64,000 nucleotides of DNA. It comes from Erodium maritimum (lineage: Eukaryota > Streptophyta > Magnoliopsida > Geraniales > Geraniaceae). Position 1 is the first letter of the stretch; the number at the start of each line of letters is the position of its first letter. The DNA is taken from NCBI GenBank assembly GCA_963921825.1, contig OY997591.1:39577825-39641824 (forward strand). The letters run 5' to 3'. The position numbers were made by a program, and so were the translations under genes. The notes below the pieces were generated by a model. It did not search any database, was not told the DNA's origin, and was given only the letters and a program-made list of their open reading frames with translations. Positions 1 through 12,600 of the stretch are shown piece after piece.

Positions 1-225
1 CTTATGTCTTATCGAATAGACATAATCATATTTTACTGCAACCATCAGTAAATGTGATAAAGTAGCTAAAACCCCTCTTGGCAAGCGAACTTATTGGTCT
101 ACACATCCGAGTATGTCATTCCAATAATTCACCCACCCTATCACCGCGATCGATGAGGGCGCTTTAGTCATTTTGCTCAACAAACAAGACTTGCATTTAT
201 TATTCGAATGAAATTCGAATGGACC

Positions 226-447
226 TCAATGTCCGCACTTGTGAAGTGCTGATATGCGTTTCTTGATTATGAGACCTAAATGACAGTGCCTTAACAGAGT
301 ATGGTCTAAATTATCGGATTTAGACCTTTTGGTATCAACCTTATAAATAGAGCTTGAGGCATTGTCACCATATCCAATATGTACAATCCTCCAACCATGT
401 TTGTTTAAAAATATCATTGCATAGAATATTGAAAATCCAATTTCCAA
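226..447 (-). pseudogene. GAG-pre-integrase domain remnant of copia pol
   Basis: The last 25 or so residues read LLRHCHLGLIIKKRISALH, close to the family pattern L-W-H-x-R-L-G-H-x-x-x-x-R-I-x-x-L found just before copia integrase. The upstream part of the frame is weakly conserved. Integrase proper would continue beyond position 1. Only a fragment is visible, and the Trp-His pair is changed to Arg-His. Confidence 0.7.
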
Positions 448-660
448 TATCCATATTATATCCTTCGGTGTCTAACACGGATACAGATATAATGATCCTA
501 ATAGGTATGCAATATATTGTTCAAAACACAACAATGCTATTTGGATGATGAAGACCCATGGATCCTACAACAGTCGCTACAACCCTTACTTGTTGTCCAC
601 TCTGAGGTCCAATTTGTTCTTCTCCAATCATCTCCTACCTTCCAACCACTACACGTTAGT

Positions 661-702
661 GCGTATGTGAGATTCACCGTTGGTATCCAATACCCATGAA
701 TC
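661..702 (-). pseudogene. Copia aspartic protease core remnant
   Basis: Minus-strand translation gives SWVLDTNGESHI just downstream of the gag zinc knuckle. Copia proteases carry a WVLDTG-type active site at this point, so the position and the W-x-L-D-T match. The glycine after Asp-Thr is Asn here, and the sequence decays on both sides. The enzyme would cleave the polyprotein; this copy is presumably inactive. Confidence 0.65.
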
Positions 703-770
703 TTTGGAAGTAGCGAGATATAACTCTATTAGGTTAATACCTAAAGATGGCGCAGTCCCACTGCCCTTCT

Positions 771-1368
771 TTAGATCATCCCGGTTTTTCCCGCAATTCC
801 GAATCCAATGATCAGCCTTCTGGCAGCAGAAGCAGACAATCTCATCCTCCTTAGCCTTCCTTGAGGACCCCCGGTCCTTGGAGGGTTAGGAGCGATCATG
901 TGTCTCATCTTTCTCGCCAAGTGCACAGGGGCCTTGCCCTTGCCACTACCAGTTTCCCTCCCGAAACTGGATCCCTTTCCGACCATCAGAATATCCTTGG
1001 ATCCTAGATCCTTGATATTCTTCTCAGCAGTTACAAACGCGCCATGTAACTCTGACTTGGTCTTGTCCATATCGTGCATATGATAGCTCACCATGAACTC
1101 ATCATACACACGAGGAAGCGACCGCAGACCCATGTTTGTTGCTATTTCCGACACTATCTTAAGACCCAGTCAATTAAGATGTTCGAGATGCCCCTTCATT
1201 ATCTGGACATAAAGGATAGCCTTATCAAGGATATGTCCTTTGCGTTTAGAATTTGATGACCATCCTCAAAACTCTGTACCAGTCCAGATAGTTTGTCCCA
1301 TCAAGCTTGACCCGGTCAAGTATGGTTTTCAATGACAAACTATCGTTGTACGCTGATGTGTTAGCCAT
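771..1368 (-). pseudogene. Copia gag remnant with zinc knuckle
   Basis: The frame opens at an ATG at 1368 and carries, near its N-terminus, the copia gag pattern LDGTNYLDW. A second open stretch (about 1154 to 840) reads as the central nucleocapsid-precursor domain. At 793-834 a zinc knuckle CFCCQKADHWIRNC, spacing C-X2-C-X4-H-X4-C, is intact but in another frame. The product would be the structural protein that packages element RNA. At least two frame changes separate these parts, so no full gag can be made from this copy. Confidence 0.8.
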
Positions 1369-2999
1369 TTTGATCCACATGATAATGAATTTAATCAGTA
1401 AACTGAGTAAATTATGAAGATCGAGTTCAAACATCGACATGCGATTCTAAACCTATAGAATCTTGAACCAAGAACCTTGATTCACTCGATTGAGCTGAAC
1501 GGAGGCTCACCACTCAATCGAGCTATGTAGGCCGGACTCCATCCGATCACATCCAATGTGACTCTTGGCTAGGGTATGTACTTTAAGTACACGGCTTACC
1601 CTATCTGATACCCTAGCTCAGCCCTAGCTGAGAATCGTAGTCGGGTCCACCAATTTTCAACTATGGCATGTCACTATGCGGGTGCTCCGCGGAGGCGCAC
1701 GACACCCACATATGCAGACCAAACTTGCTACAACGCCTTCCCATGGATGCTCCGCGAAGGCGCACGACACCCATAGGTCGATGAAGTACGAAGTTGTCGA
1801 TAAATTGGGAGGTATCTGACATGACCCGTTTTTACTTGTCTTGTCGTGTTTGAACTTTTGGTACATCATTGATGCGACGAGAACGTCAACTTCATTCCAA
1901 ATGTAATGACTTCTCCAATTACATCCAATGTAATTGTTCCTTCGAACCCGTCTACTACATCCAATGTAAAGACGGTTCAAGGGCTCACAAACAAACGATT
2001 AAAACCAATTTTATCTTTGCATGTGAGGTGATTTGCTTGAAATTTTAAATCTAAGCATGCAATCTAACCATACAATCATGCATAATTTAAACCAAGCATC
2101 AAGCATAAAGGCGTGCACGTCAAAGCCCGCTAAACTATTCCCAACCCGGTCTTCAGCAATCTTGACTTCAAGCCGACGACGTGGGCCTCCCACTCGCCTC
2201 TTGACGTCCATCTACTCCAAGCCGTTTCTTGCGGTCTCCCACTCGCCTCTTGAGCTTCTTCGTCTCCAAGCCGGCGAAAACGGTTACAATAAAATACACG
2301 ACTCGCAGGTCGGGAAATAATAATTATTACAAACAAAGTGGTACGACGACCACACCTTTAAAAGAATAGTTACACGCTAACACTATCGGCACGCAGTCCT
2401 AGAAAAACGATAAAACTACCCGGGGCTTAATAACGTGCACCATGCATAATCATCACATGATACAGCCTGTTATCAAACAGCGTGTTATCAAACATCGAGA
2501 TATGACTGATTTTAATTAGCTTTCAAGTTTCGAAAATTATTACACGGTTTATCGAAACCGGTTTCAAAAATGAATTTTCCAAACGTTTAATTTTGTGGTT
2601 CACCATGACGGTTCCAAAGTCGTCGCAATCCCCAAATGGTTTAGCCCCGGCGTTCTGACTATCCAATAGTCACGACTCGGCCTAGCTCCGTCCAACGGAG
2701 CCCCATCCGGTCACGTGATCGGCTCCCCGAGAGTCCCGGTCTCGTACCCCAAAATTAAACTTTGTTCGAAAAAATCAGATTTGATTTTATTTTGAAAATC
2801 ACCGATTTCATGCATAAAACCCACATGCAAGAAATTAAATCATGTTATCAATCAAGCATACACCCAAATATGCAAAACATGAAATTATGAAGCTAACATG
2901 CATTTTCAAGCACTTTAAATAAAAAAAACAGCAAGCACTCCAAAATTTCCAGCACCAAATCTGAAAATTTCAGCTCTTGTTTTTCCCGTTGGTAGCCAT
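1369..2999 (-). other. Copia leader between PBS and gag, non-coding
   Basis: About 1.6 kb with no convincing reading frame. It holds a pair of 30-bp near-identical direct repeats (1681-1710 and 1746-1775, offset 65 bp) and several copies of a tccaatgtaa motif between about 1901 and 1970. A further similar pair lies around 2187-2260 (a cccactcgcctcttga motif twice). I see nothing else. Confidence 0.6.
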
Positions 3000-3011
3000 G
3001 CTCTGATACCA
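3000..3011 (-). other. Primer-binding site (initiator tRNA-Met type)
   Basis: On the minus strand this reads TGGTATCAGAGC, the standard plant retrotransposon primer-binding core complementary to the 3' end of initiator methionine tRNA. It sits one base inside the LTR, where minus-strand DNA synthesis would begin. Confidence 0.92.
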
Positions 3012-3012
3012 C

Positions 3013-4786
3013 TGTTGGAACTCGATGTCGTGGACATGTTAAGCACAAAATGCAGCGGAAGATTAACCACGAATCAATCGAGATGAATCTACCAAATATG
3101 AAAAACAAGTCTGAATATTCAGCAAAGGTTTGTGTACATCACCTTTGCAAGTGCCTCATCCTGCAGCCCTTGTATCTCGCAAACGAACCGTTGAAATTCA
3201 AATCCCTTTGATCAGATTGAAGACCCATGTGTGGAGAACGTTCACTTCAAAAATCAGATTCATCGGACCTCGGATGAACCTCCGATCGGGCTCTTGAAAG
3301 TGACTGGTCGGACAAAACTGTGCTGAAAATCAGCACCTTCTACTTGTCCGAAAATGGTTCAATAACACCAAACTTTGAATGGCTTGAGCCCCTTGGACGC
3401 CTACGTATCCTTAAAGGAATCAAAGCCAACGTAGTTCTTGAGTTTGTAAACTCAAGAACATGCAACAATGGAACTTGGAGCTTCTTGGAGGAGTTTGCAA
3501 AGATGAGAGAGTTACACCATTTGTGCTGAAATTTTCTTCTCTTATTTGCATGTTGTGTCTTGTCAACACCCCTTGCATATAGACTTAAGTGGAAGAGGTC
3601 ACCTCACTTAATCTACATCAAGTTGCCAAGTGTCCATGCTACTTTGCATGGTAGACTTAATAAACTAATCTAGTTTATTAACTAGTGGAAAGTGGGTCCA
3701 ACCCACTTAGTTTAACAAGACCACATAGTCAACCTTTGACCTTTGGTTCTTGTTTGGCCTAGCCCATGTGGGCCGGTCATGGGCCTCTCCATGAGAGCCC
3801 ATACCGAGCCCACCATGCTAGCCCGTCCACTATGGCAATTCCCGACACGACTCCATCCAAGCCAATCCACTTGCATTCTTATCGAGTTACAAACTTATGG
3901 TGTGACCCTTAGGTCTATGCATGTCGGTAAGATCAACGTAAAATCCCATTTTACTTGATCTTACTAATGTGGCGACTGACGAGACTCAGTATCGCCTGAC
4001 CATGCATAACGAATCGCCCCCTGTCGATTCAGACCTTTCAGCCGTCCTTGTCATTATCCCTTATCACTGATATCCTGATTGAGATAAGGCATAGAGCCGT
4101 CATCCTTCTTATCCTCAATCACTGTTCCTTGATATGTGAGACGACTGACCCTTATGATATCCCATATCATGCGCATGGCCATGCTTTTCCCGTCAGTCAG
4201 TCTCGATCAAGCGGCCTTGAACTAGATATTTTTCCCATACCGTAGTATGATGGATACATCCCTTAGCCGCCTATCATGGCACTCATGTAGTAATTCCCCA
4301 AGCCAATCCTGGCCGTTATGGAAGCCCAGTCACGGTGCAACGTTGGGCTTTCAGGTCAAACTTGGTTGTTTACTGCATAGCAATCATATAGACTCCTCGG
4401 TCTAAGGATACCTGACAAGCAACGACTCTGAACATGTTCATGACTCAATCTATGGAACATATTCAGGTCGGGTCGTCCAACATCATGTCCCACACATGAT
4501 GTTTATGAAAAGACTCCGGAAACCTTTCCCTATGGCCAATAGAACGTAAGCCATCAAGAGTCATCTTTCATACTAGTCGCTTCTAGCAAAGACTATTGAA
4601 TAGGGACCCCGTCGAGTGTGATCCATCCTGATCTATGGTTCTATTCGCATAGTGGGCATAGATCAGAAACACATACGACATATTACTTCAACACTTAAGT
4701 AATATCAAAAGCCGCTTTATTATATTGTCAACGATGATATTTACATTTGGACATTTACGATTGGGGTACGGGCATAAATGCTAACA
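3013..4786 (-). repeat. 5' LTR of the copia element (1774 bp)
   Basis: The plus strand begins tgttgg and ends ctaaca, giving the TG...CA ends of an LTR. The inner end lies one base from the PBS and the outer end abuts satellite monomer sequence. The sequence is closely related, in reverse orientation, to the solo LTR at 12911-14666, which is bounded by a target-site duplication and so confirms both ends. No coding potential is apparent; short open frames here are chance. Confidence 0.9.
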
Positions 4787-7021
4787 CAACCGTGGAAAAA
4801 ATCAATCCGAGATCGTTTGTGCTTCAAATAAAATAGCCTCTCATCTAGCCATACATTTTAGTATTTAAGAAATCAATAGCAGTAACAAATTGTTCTTTTA
4901 GTCCATTAAATGACTCATATGGGCCTCTAGTTGTGTATACAAATAGATATTCCTATTAAAGTACCCCAACTACAGTTGGAACCCAATCCCAGACCGTTTG
5001 GGCTCCAAAAAAGTTTTTTCTCATCTACACATACTATAGTATGTAAGATATAAAGAGGAGTACAAAATTGTTCTTTTTGTCCCTCAAAGGACTCATAAGG
5101 GCCTCTATTTGTGTATAGACATTGATATGCCTATTAAAGTTCCCCACCAACAGTGGAAAAACTCAATCCGAGACCGTTTGTGCTTCAAACAAAATAGCCT
5201 AGATGAGAAAAACAAAGTACCCCAGTTACTGTGGTAACCCAATCCGACACCGTTTGGGCTCCAAACAAGTTTTTCTCTCATCTCGACATACTATAGTATG
5301 TAAGATATAAATAGGAGTAAGAGTTTGTTCTTTTTGTCCCTCAAAGGACTCATATGGCCTCTAGTTGTGTATACACATAGATATGCCTACTAAAGTACCC
5401 CACCCAACCTTGGGAAACTAATCCGAGACCGTTTGGGCTTGATACAATATAGTCTTTCATCTAGACATATTGTAGTATGTAAGAAACCAGCATTAACAAA
5501 ATGTTCTTTTTGTCCCTCAAGGGACTTTTATGGGCCTCTGGTTGTGTACAGAAATTGATATGCCAATTAAAGTACCCCACCAACCGTGGAAGAACTCAAT
5601 CCGAGACCGTTTGTGCTTCAAACATAATAGCCTCTTATCTAGACATACATTATAGTATTTAAGAAATCAATAGGAGTAACAAATTGTTCTTTTGATCCAT
5701 TAAATGACTCATATGGGCCTCTAGTTGTGTATACAAATAGATATTTCTATTAAAGTACCCCAACTACTGTGGGAAGCTAATCCTAGACCGTTTGGGCTCC
5801 AAACAAGTTTTTCTCTAATCTAGACATACTATAGTATGTAAGATATAAATAGGAGTAACAAATTATTCTTTTTGTCTCTCAAATGACTCATATGGGCCTC
5901 TAGTTGTGTAAACAATAAGATATGCCTATTAAAGTACTCCAACTACTGTGGGAAGCCAATCCGAGACCGTTTGGGCTACAAACAAGTTTTTCTCTCATCT
6001 AGACATATTATAGTATGTAAGATATAAATAGGAGTAACAAATTATTCTTTTTGTCTCTCAAAGGACTCATAAGGGCCTCTATTTGTGTATAGACATTGTT
6101 ATGCCTATTAAAGTGCCCCACCAACCGTGGAAAAACTCAATCCGAGATCTTTTGTGCTTCAAAAAAAATAGCCTCTCATCTAGCCATACACTCTAGTATT
6201 TAAGAAATCAATAGGAGTAACAAATTGTTCTTTTAGTCCATTAAATGACTCATATGGGCCTCTAGTTGTGTATACAAATAGATATTCCTATTAAATAACC
6301 CCAACTACTATGGGAACCCAATCCCAGGCCGTTTGTGCTCCAAACAAGTTTTTCTCTCATCTAGACATACTATAGTATGTAAGATATAAAGAGGAGTAAC
6401 AAATTGTTCTTTTTGTCCCTCAAAGGACTCATAAAGGCCTCTATTTGTGTATAGACATTGATATGCCTTTTCAAGTGCCCCACCAACAGTGGAAAAACTC
6501 AATCCGAGACCGTTTGTGCTTCAAACAAAATAGCCTCTCATCTAGACATACACTCTAGTACTTAAGAAATCAATAGGAGTAACAAATTGTTCTTTTAGTC
6601 CATTAAATGACTCATATGGCCCTCTAGTTGTACCCCAGTTACTGTGGTAACCCAATCCGACACCGTTTGGGCTCCAAACAAGTTTTTCTCTCATCTAGAC
6701 ATACTATAGCATGTAAGATATAAATAGGAGTAACAAATTGTTCTTTTTGTCCCTCAAAGGACTCATATGGCCTCTAGTATATGCCTATTAAAGTACCCCA
6801 CCCAACCTTGGGAAACTGATACGAGACCGCTTGGGCTTGATACAATATAGTCTTTCATCTAGACATATTGTAGTATGTAAGAAACCAGGAGTAACAAAAT
6901 GTTCTTTTTGTCCCTCAAGGGATTTCTATGGGCCTCTGGTTGTGTATAGACATTGATATGCCAATGAAAGTACCCCACAAACCGTGGAAGAACTCAGTCC
7001 GAGACCGTTTGTGCTTCGAAC
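4787..7021. repeat. Satellite array block 1 (about 179-bp monomers, types A, B and C)
   Basis: Tandem monomers are recognised by a phase mark near 'ccgagaccgttt' that recurs about every 180 bp. Type A continues with gtgcttcaaacaaaatagcc, B with gggctccaaacaagtttttc, C with gggcttgatacaatatagtc. The order is roughly A B A B C A B B A B A B C A. One monomer junction near 5199-5213 is anomalous and holds a short inverted piece. B units contain the 16-bp palindrome acatactatagtatgt (for example 5029-5044). The last A monomer is split by the copia LTR at 7022. Open frames in the array are accidental. Confidence 0.93.
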
Positions 7022-9698
7022 TGTTGGGTCTCGAGTTAGGGATGTAGATGAACCAACTCGCAGTGGAAAATCAATGAAAACCAAGAGACGATTAAAACCA
7101 TGAAACAACTATCAAATAATGGATTCACAAGAGAAAAATTCAGCACTAGTTCTTACCAAAACAAGAACACCGGGTAACGAATGATTGGCTTGAGTCTCCA
7201 AGACGCCTACGTATCCACATGGGAATCAAAACCACGTAGTTCTTCTCTTTGAGGACTCAAGAACACAAAAATGGAGGTGGGAGCTTGCCAAACCCGAAAT
7301 TGCAAGGGAAGGGGGAGAGAAGTTGTGTTTTCTATTCTTGTCTTGTGTTTGTTATGTTGAAAAAAGATGACTTCAACATACCAAAACCCATACTTGTCCA
7401 ACTAAAGGCATGGGACAAGCATGGTGACAAGTAAGGTGTAAATAGGACAAAGTATGGCAAGACAAGATTGGGTTAGGTGGTGAATCACCAACACCTTAAT
7501 CCTTGTCTTGCTTACTTAGTACTAATTAATCAAGACTTGATTAATTAGTTCCATGGGACTTGGTTGCATGGGCGTCTTGGAACATGGCCCGTGGCCATTT
7601 CCAACGAGGTCCCGCGATTCACTCATCGCCTCCAAGCCTTCCATACCGGAAATGTACAACATTATCCGACGCGATCAATCCCAAGAATCCAAGCCTTGTC
7701 TCGATCCGTAAAGTCCTATTTACTTACGGGCACATGACCCAAAACCCATTTTTGGTCATGTCCCGAGACAACTCCCTTTTGGCCATTCTCCATAAATGTG
7801 TCAATGAGTTTCATCCTCCGGTGTGACCCTTAGGTTTATGCAGGTCAATAGATCAACGTAAAATCCCATTTTACTTGATCCTATTTAAGTGGCAACTAAC
7901 GAGACTTTAGTAGTTCAAAACATGAAATAACCTTCAAGGGGTGTAATAATAATAATCCTCCACAGTTTGGTTCAAAACAAAAAATAAAGTACGAAGTCTC
8001 TATCAAGTACCCCGCCGAGAAGCGCCCAAGCTTCTACTCCTCAATCAAGCCTGTAGACACAACAGTGAAACAAAGGGGTGAGCTCACGCTCAGTAGGGAA
8101 AACACATAACATAGTGAACCTTAAACTCAAAGAATCAACGGCAATGCCCACAAGATCCATAATTCACCGACACAGTCCACAAGGTAGTTCATAACATTAC
8201 AAGTAAATTCATTGATAAAGTTAACATAGAGCTCTTAACAATCAGAGACAATAGATAAACCAAACAATGCCGTGGCACATGAGGTCACCACCCTCCGATC
8301 CACATCTTACGTGTCCTCTCGGATTTTCCCTCCAATCCAAAGGAGACGCATATCATTGAGACTACCGGAAACAACCTTCAGGGCACATATCGTCGGAAGT
8401 CTCAGAAACGTCTCCAAGGGATTTTAGATCATCGGGACCCAGGGCCATACTCCCATAGGAAGCGCACACGTGGGCAATTTAATGATAAGCAGTTAATAAT
8501 TGAATAACGCACTCAACCGAAATATGAAGTAATACAAGCTCAACAACCACCAATCCAAGTCCACACACGGCTCAACCATCACCAATTCACCACAACACAA
8601 AGTACACGAATCACGCAACCAGCACACCAAATACACAATTCCAACTTACCGTTCACTTACCAGTTTCGAACCACCGGGGCATCGATCACCTGATTGCACC
8701 GCTCGGTACAACCAGTCATACTCGATACCCCCAACAACAATCAAGTAAATCAAGTAATCATTCGAATACAATCAGCGAGCAAATACGAGTATGATCAACT
8801 AAATCATAAAGCCTTCAAAAGAGCATTCAAGCATGCAATTTCACTAGTTTCATTAGACTCTTTAGCCTATCCACTAAGCAATCAACAACCAAACATGTGA
8901 TCCTATCACGCAACTAATCCGAGGGCTTTGCCAAGGCTCCTCTACCAGACAATCATATCCCAAGTATTGAAAGCGAATTACACTAGTGATTGGCATCCTA
9001 ATCGGTCACCGTCACGGAGCCGTGACGAGTGCCGTCACGGACTCCCTCACGGAGCCGTGACATCGCCCGTCACGGATCCGTGGCGCACCAGGGCAGTTTC
9101 GCCCTTCTTCAACCTCCAGCTCCAAAACTCCGAAAAACCACCATCAAACCCAGAAAATTACCCTTTCCAACCCCCAAAACAGTCCAAATCCTTCAATACT
9201 CCTCTACCCATGGTAAGAATCAATACACAAACAAGTTTTCCGATGATTCATCAAATCAAACCCACTTCAAAATCTCCAACAACTATTGATTTCTCAACAA
9301 AAACTTCACCAAGCTCTTCATCAACACCATCTCCCCTCATTTCTACTCAAACCCAACATCATCTAGCAACTTTCACCTAAAACCCAAGAAAATAGATGAA
9401 GAGGAATGAGGATTAGAGAGTTCCATTACCTCTAGGATGTGGAGATGAAGAAGATGCTAGTGTTTATGAGGGTGGAAGGCTAGAGGAAGACTCCAAATGG
9501 CTCCTTCTTCTTTGATTTTCCTTCAAGCTTCCATGAGAGCTCTCCTTCCTTGCTTCAACACATGGTGGGCATAGATCAGAGAACATGTCGATATATTGCT
9601 CCAACACATAAGTAATATAAAGCCGCTTTAATTTTATTGCTAACGATGATATGTACATTTGGACATTTAGGATTGAACTACGGGCACTAAGACTAACA
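7022..9698 (-). mobile_element. Solo copia LTR, chimeric, with gypsy LTR sequence inside
   Basis: It begins tgttggg and ends ctaaca, like the LTR at 3013-4786 and in the same orientation. It is flanked by cgaac at 7017-7021 and 9699-9703, a 5-bp target-site duplication inside an A monomer. The outer parts (about 7022-7914 and 9562-9698) match the copia LTR family with divergence. The middle is unrelated to that family and matches the reverse strand of the gypsy LTR at 29715-32231; it replaces about 650 bp of normal LTR. There is no internal domain, so the copy is a solo LTR. Confidence 0.85.
7915..9556 (-). repeat. Truncated gypsy LTR-derived segment within the copia solo LTR
   Basis: From 7915 to about 9000 this is the reverse complement of the 3' half of the gypsy LTR at 29715-32231; for example, the stretch around 8280-8480 pairs with 31600-31810. 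It lacks the terminal gypsy end (tgtcacgcc), so about 150 bp are missing at its left edge. The part 9001-9556 has no clear counterpart in that LTR. It includes a cluster of gtcacgg/ccgtgac inverted repeats (9011-9085) and a C/A-rich stretch. No target-site duplication is visible at its edges. Open frames here are LTR noise. Confidence 0.75.
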
Positions 9699-12600
9699 CG
9701 AACAAAATAGCCTCTCATCTAGACATACACTATAGTATTTAAGAAATCAATAGGAGTAACAAATTGTCCTTTTGGTCCATTAAATGACTCATATGGGCCT
9801 CTAGTTGTGTATACAAATAGATATTCCTATTAAAGTACCCCAACTACCGTAGGAAGCCAATCCGAGACCGTTTGGGCTCCAAACAAGTTTTTCTCTCATC
9901 TAGACATACTATAGTATGTAAGAAATAAGTAGGAGTAACAAGATGTTCTTTTTGTCCCTCAAAGGATTCATAAGGGCCTCTTGTTGTGCATAGACATTGA
10001 TATGCCTATTAAAGTACCCTACCAACCTTGGAAAAAATCAATCCGAGACTGTTTGTGCTTCAAACAAAATAGCCTGTCATCTAGACACACTATAGTATAT
10101 AAGAAATCAATAGGAGTAACAAATTGTTCTTTTTTTCCATTAAAGGACTCATACAGGCCACTAGTTGTGTATACAAATATACATGCCTAAAGTACCCCAA
10201 CTACTGTGGGAAGCCAATCCGAGACCGTTTGGGCTCCAAACAAGTTTTTCTCTCATCTAGACATACTATAGTATGTAAGATATAAAGAGGAGTAACAAAT
10301 TGTTCTTTTTGTCCCTCAAAGGACTCATAAGGGCTTCTATTTGTGTATAGACATTGATATGCCTATTAAAGTGCCCCACCAACACTGGAAAAACTCAATC
10401 CGAGACCGTTTGTGCTTCAAACAAAGTAGCCTCTCATCTACACATACACTATAGTATTTAAGAAATCAATACGAGTAACAAATTGTTATTTTAGTCCAAT
10501 AAATGACTCATATGGGCCTCTAGTTGTGCATACAAATAGATATTCCTATTAAACTACCCCAATTACTGTGGTAACCCAATCCGACATCGTTTGGGCTCCA
10601 AACAAGTTTTTCTCTCATCTAGACATACTATAGTATGTAAGATATAAATAGGAGTAACAAATTGTTCTTTTTGTCCCTCAAAGGACTCATATGGCCTCTA
10701 TTTGTGTATACACATAGATATGCCTATTAAAGTACACCACCCAACCTTGGGAAACTAATCCGAGACCGTTTGGGCTTGATACAATATAGTCTTTCATCTA
10801 GACATATTGTAGTATGTAAGAAACCAGGAGTAAAAAAATGTTCTTTTTAACCCTCAAGGGACTTCTGCGGACCTCTGGTTGTGTATAGACATTGGTATGC
10901 CAATTAAAGTACCCCACCAATCGTGGAAGAACTCAATCCAAGACCATTTGTGCTTCAAACAAAATAGCCTCTCATCTAGACATACACTATAGTATTTAAG
11001 AAATCAATATGAGTAGCAAATTGTTCTTTTGGTTCATTAAATGACTCATATGAGTCTCTAGTTGTGTATACAAATAGATATTCCTATTAAAGTACCCCAA
11101 CTACTGTGGGAAGCCAATCCGAGACCGTTTTTTCTCCAAACAAGTTTTTCTCTCATCTAGACATACTATAGTATGTAAGAAATAAGTAGGAGTAACATTG
11201 ATATGCCTATTAAAGTACCTTACCAACCGTGGAAAAAATCAATCCGAGACTGTTTGTGCCTCAAACAAAATCGCCTCTCATCTAGACATACATTATAGTA
11301 TTTAAGAAATCAATAGGAGTAACAAATTGTTCTTTTGGTCCATTAAATGACTCATATCGGCCTCTAGTTGTGTATACACATAGATATGCCTATTAAAGTA
11401 CCCCTCCCAACCTTTGGAAACTAATCCGAGCCCGTTTGGGCTTGATACAATATATTCTTTCATCTAGACATATTGTAGTATGTAAGAAACCAGGAGTAAC
11501 AAAATGTTCTTTTTGTCCCTTAAAGGACTCCTATGGGCCTCTCGTTGTGTATAGACATTGATATGGCTATTAAAGTACCCCACGAACCGTTGAAAAACTC
11601 AATTCGAGACCATTTGGGCTTCAAACAAAATAGCCTTTCATCTAGACATACACTATAGTATTTAAGAAATCAATAGGAGTAACAAATTGTTCTTTTTGTC
11701 CATTAAAGGACTCATATGGGCCTCTAGTTGTGTATACAAATATACATGCCTAAAGTACCCCAACTACTGTGGGAAGCAAAAACGACACAGTTTGGGCTCC
11801 AAACAAGTTTTTCTCTCATCTAGACATACTATAGTATGTAAGATATAAAGAGGAGTAACAAATTGTTCTTTTTGTCCCTCAAAGGACTCATAAGGGCCTC
11901 TATTTGTGTATACACATTGATATGCCTATTAAAGTGCCCCACCAACAGTAGAAAAACTCAATCCGAGACCGTTTGTGCTTCAAACAAAATAGCCTCTCAT
12001 CTACACATACACTATAGTATTTAAGAAATCAATAGGAGTAACAAATTGTTCTTTTAGTCCATTAAATGACTCATATGGGTCTCTAGTTGTGCATACAAAT
12101 AGATATTCCTGTTAAAGTACCCCAGTACTGTGGGAACCCAATCCGAGACCGTTTGGGCTCTAAACAAGTTTTTCTCTCATCTAGACATACTGTAGTATGT
12201 AAGAAATAAATAGGAGTAAAAAATTGTTCTTATTGTCCCTCAAAGGACTCATATGGCCTCTAGGATTGTATACACATAGATATGCCTATTAAAGTACCCC
12301 ACCCAACCTTGGGAAACTAATCCGAGACTGTTTGGGCTTGATACAATTGTGTTTCACCTAGACATATTGTAGTATGTAAGAAACCAGGAGTAACAAAATG
12401 TTCTTTTTGTCCCTCAAGGGACTTCTATGGGCATCTGGTTGTGTATAGACATTGATATCCCAATTAAAGTACCCCACCAACCGTGGAAAAACTCAATCCG
12501 AGACCGTTTGTCCTTAAAACAAAATAGCCTCTCATCTAGACATACACTATAGTATTTAAGATCAATAGGAGTAACAAATTGTTCTTTGGGTCCATTAAAT

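Larger units (their letters stand above)
1..4786 (-). mobile_element. Ty1/copia LTR retrotransposon, partial (3' part lies beyond the left edge)
   Basis: Read on the minus strand the order is LTR (4786 to 3013), primer-binding site (3011 to 3000), a leader of about 1.6 kb, gag (from 1368), protease remnant and GAG-pre-integrase remnant. That gag-protease-integrase order is the copia arrangement. Integrase, reverse transcriptase and the second LTR would lie left of position 1. Coding parts are broken by frameshifts and stops, so the copy looks dead. It is inserted in the satellite: the bases after the LTR, caacc at 4787-4791, continue a monomer and are the expected target-site copy, but the partner copy is outside the window. 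The same LTR family occurs at 7022-9698 and 12911-14666. Confidence 0.88.
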
